DNA from: Tieghemostelium lacteum
Taxonomy: Eukaryota > Evosea > Eumycetozoa > Dictyosteliales > Raperosteliaceae
Assembly: GCA_001606155.1 (NCBI GenBank)
Contig: LODT01000031.1
Span: 62,001-126,000 of the forward strand
Direction of reading: 5' to 3'
DNA: 64,000 nt
Shown here: positions 56,547 to 64,000 of the stretch, piece after piece
Layout of the letters: every line of letters begins with the position of its first letter
Position numbering within the stretch: position 1 is the first letter of the stretch
Notes under the pieces: generated by a model
Seen by the model: only the letters and a program-made list of their open reading frames with translations
Told to the model about the DNA's origin: nothing
The model's database searches: none
Translations under genes and position numbers: made by a program

Positions 56547-59500
56547 TTAACCAAATTTGGGAAGATATGAAATTAAAATTGATTTCCAATCACTTTCTGA
56601 ATTGGTTGAACAATGATTTTGGTAAAAATGGAAAAATAAGTTTCTTAGTTCCAGTAGTCTCTTTTTTCTTCTTTCTTCAATCTCTTTTGGACTTAGATGT
56701 TGACTATTATGTGTATGTTTTTTACTATCATTATTAGTCTGTTGAGTAGTAGTGTTATTTGAAGATGTTTGCTGTTGTTGTTGTTGTTGCTGTTGCTTTT
56801 GATGATTATTCTTTATGATACTTTCAAAATGCTTATTGGTATCATGTTCAAATGAGAAAGTTAACATATCGGAACTATAGTCGTCTTCTTCATCTTCAGA
56901 GGTGATAGTATTCATTTTAGTACTGTGTGTTGATTTTTGGACAATATCGTCATCATCAGGTTCAGAGTGTTCGCTAGCACTATTAAAACTACTTGGTTGG
57001 AAAGCTTTAGGAGTTGATCCTAGAGAATTGGTACAAGATGATTTTTTTTCAGTGAAGCTACCCATTAGTTGCCAGCTTCCACCAATTTCTTCTTCAGATC
57101 CTCTTCTTTTTTTGATACCATTTGGAACATCAACTGGAATACTAGAGCCAGCCAATGATGGTGAAACCTTTTGGAAACTACCATTGTGATAGAAATTATT
57201 TGTGGAATTCTTGTCTATAATTAGTGGGTTACTAAGTGGAGTAGATGGTGCTGATATATAGCTACTACTGGCACTATTAGAAGTGGTATTATTATTATTT
57301 TGAATCTTATTTAAACCAATAAAAATCTTTGGAGAATTACTTAGTGGAGTTACTGGTGCTGATTGGCTGATATCTAAATGAGATTTACCCCAACTACTTC
57401 CAGTAGGATAACTTGATATATTATTATTACTATTACAATTTGGTTTGTTGTTTTTAAAATTAACATTATTGTTATTTGTTAATTTGGTATTAGTTGGTTG
57501 ATATTGACGATTATTATTATTTAATAAATTACTATTTGTTGTTGTTGCCTGTTTAATATTTTCCTTTAAATTTACATTTTGTGGTTGTTGAGGTTGACTC
57601 TGTTGTTGAGATTGAACATTCTTTGTAAAATGGTGAACTGAAAAATCCATAGATGTAATATATTCAAGGAAATAAAAACAAAAATAAAATATATCTTCAC
57701 CTCTACTGGCTCTGTCAGATAGTTGATGACTAAATAAGAACCAATCATAGGCAACTGTTAAAACCAACATTTCCCAAGGTTCCAAAGAGTTGTGAGCTTC
57801 ACCATCAGCCCATAAACTTATTCTTATTAGAGATACAAACAATGGAGTTCTATCCCATCCTGAAATACAATGTACTAACAATCCAGATGGATTAGAATCA
57901 TCAGATATATATTTTAATAATAATTTAAAATAATTTTGAGTTAGATAAACTATATTTAATAAATAAAAATTATTAGTAAATCTGATGATATTTTAAATTT
58001 TAATATATACATACTTAGATCCCAAGTTTTATATTGTTCCCATGGAATAGTATGTAATGAATAATCAGGATGAATATTTAATTCAGCAGGATCCTCAGTT
58101 GAATCCCATTGATAAACCAAATCATGACCATTATGTTTATTCTTACTGAACTCTGCAAAGAATTCTACACCTGGATATGGTGTTGATGCAATTACAAAAT
58201 CTTGATATCTCTTGTGCATATCTACCTTTTCAGATGAACACACAAAGAATCCAAATTTCTTTTTCTTATTTTCAACCATCAAATCACATATATATCTAAC
58301 ATTTAGATGTCTAATTACTAGAATATCCTTATTTCTTAGAATATCCATGTTTTGAGCTCCATCATCTTGTTGTTGCTGTTGTTGTTGATATGGCTGATGT
58401 ACCAATACTGGTGGATTTGGTAAATCATCTGGACTCATGACACTACTATTCAATAGATTATCATTTTGTAATAATTGTAATTGTAATTGAGGTTGAATAA
58501 TTGTAGATTCTCCCATATTATTATTTGTGCAAATAGATTGACTAATATTATTATTACTACTATTACTACTACCATTGGTATAGGTAGAAGCAGATATAGT
58601 TGGTGAAATAGATGGGATAACTGTAGATGCAAATTGTTTTTTCATACTATTGACACCTGATTGCAACATGTATTCTAATTTCTGAGATAATGTTGATGAT
58701 CTACAAATATTCTTGTGATGATAGAATATTACTGGAAATGGAAATCTTGTTCTTACTCTTGCAAATCTACTCTGTGAAATCAGTTTTTGCAAGTGATGTG
58801 TATGTTCTGTTGTATTTCCATTACCATTATGATGATGGTGATGATGACCATTACTGGAAAATTTTAATTTATCTTTATCTTTTTCTTTACATTGTTGACA
58901 CTGAGTATTCAGTTCTCTCTCTATAACTATCAACTCTGGTGGATAAGTTGCACACAATTCACCATCTTTATTATTGATAGTTGAAATTACATAATCTTTC
59001 TCAAACAGTGAATTTACAATACTCTGATATTTATATAGTTCCTATATATTAATTAATTATCATCCATATTTTCATTTGAGTTTGTTGGGTTAGGGGGTTA
59101 AGTGTTGAATTTAAAAAATTGTGGGTAGTGGTGGAGATTTTTGTATTTTTTTTTTTTTTGTTAGAATGAAAATTAAGAGAGGTTAGATTATTTGAATAGA
59201 AAAAATATCATATAAAAAAGGAGATTCTTTATAATAAAATCATTGTAGTGCCCCTTAAGTTTTTGTGTTAATATTTACCTCTTCTCTTTTACCGTGAAAT
59301 GTTGCTTTGTATTTACGAAAATAGGAAAATAATTCACCTATTTCCACTGATTGAGATTTAATATTTTCTAATAGATTCTCACCAATTGCAGTTGGATTTG
59401 TACTATTATTAATGGTGTTAATAACATTAAAAATAGTTGAAGGCTGTTGTTGATTTTGTTGTTCTAATAAATTTGAAAGAGAAATAGGTTGTTGTTGTTC

Positions 59501-59941
59501 TGTTGATTTAATAGGTGTTATATTTAAACTGTTTACAGTACTCTGAATTGGTGAGTTTTTTAGACTGAGAATATTCCTTTCCATCATTTCAGGAGTTATA
59601 CCATTATTACTGTAACTTTCATTAATGATTAATGTTGATTCTGAGAGTACCTCTACTCCATCGTCCCTGGTCTCTTCATATTCTTCCTCATCATCGTCCT
59701 CCCTACTAATCTCGTCATCCTCTTGATATCTCTTTCTGTTAGCTTGAATTAAAATAGCTCTTGAAGATGTGTTATTATTATTATTATTGGTACTATTTAA
59801 AATACCTGTTGTTGTGCTGCTTGTTGAATTACCAATAATCAATGGTGATGATTTATATGAATTTTGACTAGAAATTTGAAGATCCATTATAAATGGTAAT
59901 GAATCCTTATCAGAATGGTCCCCAGATGACGAAATTGTCAT
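56547..59941 (-). CDS. mtmr14: Myotubularin-related phosphoinositide phosphatase MTMR14
   Basis: Exons 59941-59279, 59041-58015 and 57949-56547 join in frame (1030 residues) through introns of 237 and 65 nt. Exon 2 matches MTMR14: FPFPVIFYHHKNICRSSTLS, RYICDLMVENKKKKFGFFV and CSSEKVDMHKRYQDF, then IPWEQYKTWDL. Exon 3 gives SGLLVHCISGWDRTPLFVSL with the CX5R active site (Cys about 591) intact, then LWADGEAHNSLEP and YDWFLFSHQLSDRASRGE. It removes 3-phosphate from PI3P and PI(3,5)P2 and limits autophagy in animals. Compared with the human protein it has a long acidic, Ser-rich N-terminal region and a ~350-residue Asn/Ser-rich C-terminal tail. It is convergent with the TraB gene (137 nt). Confidence 0.92.
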
Positions 59942-60492
59942 ACCTGTAGTTAAATACCTTTTGAAAATTAATTAAAAAAAATAAAAATAAAAAAAAAATA
60001 AAAATTTAATTTTTTGGGTTTGCAGCTTAATTGTTGTATAAAAAAACGATTAATATCTTCTCTTAAACATAAATTATAATTATTAATTGAAATATATTTA
60101 AATTATGATTTAAATCAATTTAAACTTGATTTTTAAAAAAAAAAAAAAAAAAACAAAAATAATTAAGTTCAAAAATCCCAAATTATTAAGATAAAAATAT
60201 AAATTAAATCATATCCTTTAAAATCATCTTCAGATACATACATTTTAAATTGATTTTTCCTTTTCTATTTTAAATTTTCATCATTAATTAACATTTTCAT
60301 TTCTGATTGCAATGAAAGAATGGGGGTATTAAAAATTCCTATGAATAGTAAATTAAAAAAAATTGATAAATAATTATTCATTTTACAAATATATATATTG
60401 ATTTTTGATGTTATTGAGGATTTAAATTAAATAAAAATAGTAAAGATATTTTTTTTTTTTAACATTTTTTTATAATTTAAAGAATAGATAGA
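59942..60492. promoter_or_regulatory. Divergent promoter between mtmr14 and F-box/LRR gene E
   Basis: This is 551 nt of extremely AT-rich DNA with an A run of about 18 near 60139 and T runs near 60450. No open frame, tRNA or distinct motif is seen. Confidence 0.45.
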
Positions 60493-62187
60493 ATGACTCT
60501 ACCACAATATCTATTAGTAAGAATATTTCAAGAGAGTGTTGATACATTTTATAAATCAATTAGTGCTTCAACAGTGAAACATTGTTTATGGATTATAGAA
60601 AGATTCTCACTAGTTTCGAAAATGATAAAATACGAAGTGGTGTCAAAACTAGTGGTTGACCTTACTGTTATGGATAATTTTGAAATTAACTATATGAGAA
60701 AGTTACAAGGTTTAGGTGTAAATTTCAATTTAAAATTGAATTTGTGTAAACAGACTTATGTACCTAACCTTTACTCGAAAGCTAATATAACTTATTTGAT
60801 GGTATCGGAAATGGATGGCTTAGATTATCAATTTTGGAGACAAGAATGCAAAGGATTATTGAAATCATTGTCATTGTCAAAGTATATGGAATCTGTAGAA
60901 TATCTATTTTCAGATGAGAAATCACCTCTATTAGAATTTGAAGATTCTTTAGAGGAAATAAAAACCTATGTAGTAAAAAAGAAAAATACTGCTTTGAAGT
61001 GGGTTTATGATATTAGTTTTTCAGTTTTATCTAAACTAAAGAAACTTTATAAATTGTCATTGAATTCACCTTCAGATTCAATTTCTTTGAAATCTTTGGA
61101 ATCTCTACCAAGACATCTGCAAGTACTACTTATAAGCAACTTCTCTATACCCGTTGAGACTTTAGTTGAACTTTTATCTTGCCAGAACTCATCTCTAAAA
61201 TCACTGGAATTGAATAACAATAAAATAACAGAACAAACTCCACCAATAATTTGGAATAATGAAGTGAGATGCAGGGTCCACAAAAGTATGTTTCAAGCAC
61301 TCTCATTAAACCAAACTCTTCAAACATTTTATGTTACTGATAATTCAAGAGAAATGGCATTGATAGATTTGGTATCACTGTTAAATCAAAATACTACATT
61401 ACAGTCACTGAAAATCTATATAAGACATACACACCCACTACCAGATTCACTGCCTATACCAGTAGTCACAAATCAAACACTAAAGATATTTGATAGTGAT
61501 AGAGGTGTACTTAACACCATTGAATCTATATGGAAACAACCAAATTCTCTAGAACATCTTTTCATTAGAAAAGAAAATATCCACATTTCAAATTTTGAAA
61601 CACTAAAATCTATAGACATTGATAGTGATAGTACCAATTTGGAAGTATTTGTAAACTCAAATACAATCACTAAGATTACAAATTTAAAAAAACTAATATG
61701 GTGGGGTAACGTGGAACCAAACTCATTACACAGTATTATGGATAAACTACATGTCAAGCATATAGAATTGACTGGTGTTTTTGATAACTTTTCAGTTGCT
61801 TGTGAACTGATTAATTTGAATCATTTCCATCTCAGAAAACTGACTGTTTCGTCAGTGGTGGATATTGATAGTTTGCAACTAAAAAAAGCATTAGAAAACA
61901 ATTGGTATATTACATCTTTGAAAATTCCAATTATTACTAAGAATAGAGAAGGTAATATTTATCTTAAGAATCTATGTGGTATCATATCGCTGGAAAAATC
62001 TCAAATTACAAAACTTTTAATAGAATACCCTGTGAAAGATTTTGTGTTGTCTGATATTGAAATACAATTATTCAAAAATGCAATCAGGGATAATAATTAT
62101 AAATTAAAGGTACTAGTAACTGGTTATGAAAAATGTAGAGATATTAATAAGATACTTATTGAAAATTATATTTATAATAAACTCTAA
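60493..62187 (+). CDS. F-box/LRR-like family protein E
   Basis: A single exon of 564 residues. It starts MTLPQYLLVRIFQESVDTF with IIERFSLVSKMIKYEVVSKL, an F-box-like layout. Leucine-rich repeats follow (LKKLYKLSLNSPSDSISLKS, SSLKSLELNNNKITEQTPP, NTTLQSLKIYIRHTHPLP). It is convergent with gene F at a gap of 45 nt. It is probably an SCF-type adaptor; the target is unknown. Confidence 0.82.
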   Translation: MTLPQYLLVRIFQESVDTFYKSISASTVKHCLWIIERFSLVSKMIKYEVVSKLVVDLTVMDNFEINYMRKLQGLGVNFNLKLNLCKQTYVPNLYSKANITYLMVSEMDGLDYQFWRQECKGLLKSLSLSKYMESVEYLFSDEKSPLLEFEDSLEEIKTYVVKKKNTALKWVYDISFSVLSKLKKLYKLSLNSPSDSISLKSLESLPRHLQVLLISNFSIPVETLVELLSCQNSSLKSLELNNNKITEQTPPIIWNNEVRCRVHKSMFQALSLNQTLQTFYVTDNSREMALIDLVSLLNQNTTLQSLKIYIRHTHPLPDSLPIPVVTNQTLKIFDSDRGVLNTIESIWKQPNSLEHLFIRKENIHISNFETLKSIDIDSDSTNLEVFVNSNTITKITNLKKLIWWGNVEPNSLHSIMDKLHVKHIELTGVFDNFSVACELINLNHFHLRKLTVSSVVDIDSLQLKKALENNWYITSLKIPIITKNREGNIYLKNLCGIISLEKSQITKLLIEYPVKDFVLSDIEIQLFKNAIRDNNYKLKVLVTGYEKCRDINKILIENYIYNKL

Positions 62188-62232
62188 TTCATAAGAGGTA
62201 TATTTTCATTGATTAGTGTATTTTGAAAACAT

Positions 62233-64000
62233 TTATTTAATTAATGGAATAATATTCAAGAATAAATCTTGAAGATTTTGATTTTGAGAGAGTAGGCTAT
62301 CAATTTTGTCTCTGTACATTGGTCTATCTTCTTTATTACACTTTAGCATTTCACTAATGGTGTTCTGGTAGGAAAGGGTTAGGAGATGTTTGCAGTCTTT
62401 GATAATGGTCTGAACAGATTGTAAACTTTTCAGTGGATATACTGAAAGATCCATAATTGAAAGATATTCAATGGTGGTATTCTGACAAATGGCTTGGAGT
62501 AAATCGGCATTGATAAACTCAACAATCTCCAGTGTCTTAATAGTAGCATGTTGTGATTGGAGGAACTGTACTAAAAAGTAACTTGATGGAAGACTTCTAG
62601 ATACCAATGAAAGTAACTTTAATGTTTTGTTTTTACTGAGACTTTGAAGAAATTGGTCGTAGTAGTCTTGATACTTTTTCAAATCCAATGGATTAACATT
62701 AAAATGTGTTTCATTGCCAACCTGTGCACCACTACCACCATTTTCCAGACTTTTAGCAGCTGTATTTATATTCTTAATCTCATTTTCATCACCATCATCT
62801 ACAAAATCATCATCATCATCATATTCCCCATGACCATATGGATCATTATTGACAACTTCAAATGGTTGGGTAGTATCAACTGAAGAATCTTTAATTCCTA
62901 AATATAGTTTCTCTAAACTTGGGAATTTATCTAAAGAATTTCCGAGGACAGGTAATTGATCAAGTGTTATTGAAACATCAAGTAGAGAGAGATTACACTT
63001 CATTGATTGAATGGTATTCAATGTTGACTTGTTAAGACTTAGTAGGTAAAGTTTCTCTAATGCTGATATTATAGCCTGTCCTGATGGAAATAGTTTATCT
63101 AATGGATAACCAACATGATATACTAGTTCTTTTAAAGTAGTGTTATTTACTATAATTTTATCAGTTTTAGTAGGAGTGGTTGTGGAATTGGTTTTTTCGT
63201 CTTGGTTTTCTTCTTCATCTTCATAGTCCTCTTCTTCTTCGTCTTCAGAATCTTCATCTTCCTCACCTAATTCTTCATCAAGTTCTTCATCAGAACTCAA
63301 GCCTTCAGTTGGATGGAAGCCATAGTTACCACTTAAAGGCATGGTAAGTGATAAAGTTTGCAAAATTGTATTTTCATTTAATAGTAATGCCAAAGCATTT
63401 CTATCAGCAGCATAGTTTTCATCAGCTGTTATACTTAGTGATATTAGGGTTTTATGTGTTCTAAGAGGTTCGATAAAGATGGTATCAGTCTTTGTGAATG
63501 CACCAATAAGGAGTTTAAGTTCAGTTAGAGATGGACAATCCTTGAGGATTGAGTTATAGTCTACAGAAGATAGAGTATCTAAATCCAAATCCAATTTACA
63601 TAGACTCTTAATAGGTATAGCATCCAATTTAAATGAATTAGATTGTTCTTGAATTTTCAGTGATTCTACTGGTACTTGTAGTCCTAGAATATCCTTTCTA
63701 TAGGATTTATAGACATTAGTAGCTTCAATCTCCTTGAACCCCTTTTCAGCATAGACTTTTGAAAGTTTTACAATCTTGACTAATGCATCTTCATAGTTGT
63801 TAGAATCGATATCTTTCTGTAGTTGTACAATACGGCTTTGGTTACAACACATTGCCAATATCTGTGCGTTTTCAACTACTTGATTTTTCTGTAGTTCAGC
63901 ATTACCAGTAATCAATTGAAATACCTTTAATAGATTTTCATTTAATTTATCATTTTTAGTTCTCTTTACATTTCTGATCAAATAAGATTTGATGAACTTC
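62233..64000 (-). CDS. F-box/LRR-like family protein F, 5' end cut by the window
   Basis: The frame stays open to the window edge (KFIKSYLIRNVKRTK before the first in-window candidate codon, a TTG), so the true start lies outside. At least 588 residues are present. LRR-like repeats are seen (CPSLTELKLLIGAFTKT, HKTLISLSITADEN, NTILQTLSLTMPLSGN). They are interrupted by two acidic low-complexity inserts, one rich in Glu/Asp/Ser (EELGEEDEDSEDEEEE) and one Asp-rich (EYDDDDDFVDDGDENE). The inserts are probably flexible loops within the repeat solenoid. Confidence 0.8.
   Translation of the reverse strand, partial: KFIKSYLIRNVKRTKNDKLNENLLKVFQLITGNAELQKNQVVENAQILAMCCNQSRIVQLQKDIDSNNYEDALVKIVKLSKVYAEKGFKEIEATNVYKSYRKDILGLQVPVESLKIQEQSNSFKLDAIPIKSLCKLDLDLDTLSSVDYNSILKDCPSLTELKLLIGAFTKTDTIFIEPLRTHKTLISLSITADENYAADRNALALLLNENTILQTLSLTMPLSGNYGFHPTEGLSSDEELDEELGEEDEDSEDEEEEDYEDEEENQDEKTNSTTTPTKTDKIIVNNTTLKELVYHVGYPLDKLFPSGQAIISALEKLYLLSLNKSTLNTIQSMKCNLSLLDVSITLDQLPVLGNSLDKFPSLEKLYLGIKDSSVDTTQPFEVVNNDPYGHGEYDDDDDFVDDGDENEIKNINTAAKSLENGGSGAQVGNETHFNVNPLDLKKYQDYYDQFLQSLSKNKTLKLLSLVSRSLPSSYFLVQFLQSQHATIKTLEIVEFINADLLQAICQNTTIEYLSIMDLSVYPLKSLQSVQTIIKDCKHLLTLSYQNTISEMLKCNKEDRPMYRDKIDSLLSQNQNLQDLFLNIIPLIK

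Overview
This window is nuclear DNA of a dictyostelid social amoeba. It is AT-rich, with long A and T runs between genes. Introns are short (about 44-120 nt, GT...AG), intergenic spaces are small, and there are tracts of Gln, Asn, Thr and Pro codons. The gene content fits: FG-GAP and PA14 (fibro-slime type) secreted proteins, TIG-domain surface proteins, a GRAM/ankyrin/TKL kinase and a large F-box/LRR family. The species cannot be fixed from the sequence alone. I joined exons by hand wherever frame, splice sites and homology agreed, so many genes below are longer than their longest single open frame.

Left part (1-24 kb): a CNOT9-like fragment at the edge, an FAD-linked oxidase, a TIG/EGF surface protein, a WD40 protein, the SAGA subunit Spt20, a tandem alpha/beta-hydrolase pseudoenzyme, an LRR protein, a RhoGAP protein, a six-exon F-box protein, TRAP-beta (SSR2), exosome subunit Rrp42/EXOSC7 and a secreted patatin.

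Middle (24.5-40.4 kb): an accessory region with three tandem paralogues of a secreted protein. Each has a signal peptide, a seven-motif FG-GAP propeller, a Thr/Ala repeat stalk and a Cys-rich tail. One carries a PA14 domain and one has a frame break. Two gene relics flank them, and a block of three F-box/LRR genes sits between copies 1 and 2. This is the most unusual part of the window.

Right part (40.4-64 kb): a C1-GRAM-ankyrin-kinase protein, a diaphanous-type formin, kynurenine aminotransferase, cap methyltransferase CMTR1, a TraB-family protein, the myotubularin-related phosphatase MTMR14 and three more F-box/LRR genes, the last cut by the window edge.

Functionally the window mixes conserved housekeeping genes (deadenylation, SAGA, exosome, cap methylation, ER translocon) with signalling and cytoskeleton genes (RhoGAP, formin, kinase, MTMR14) and fast-evolving secreted or F-box families. 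There is no operon logic; neighbours are independent. No tRNA, rRNA, transposon or CRISPR array was recognised.
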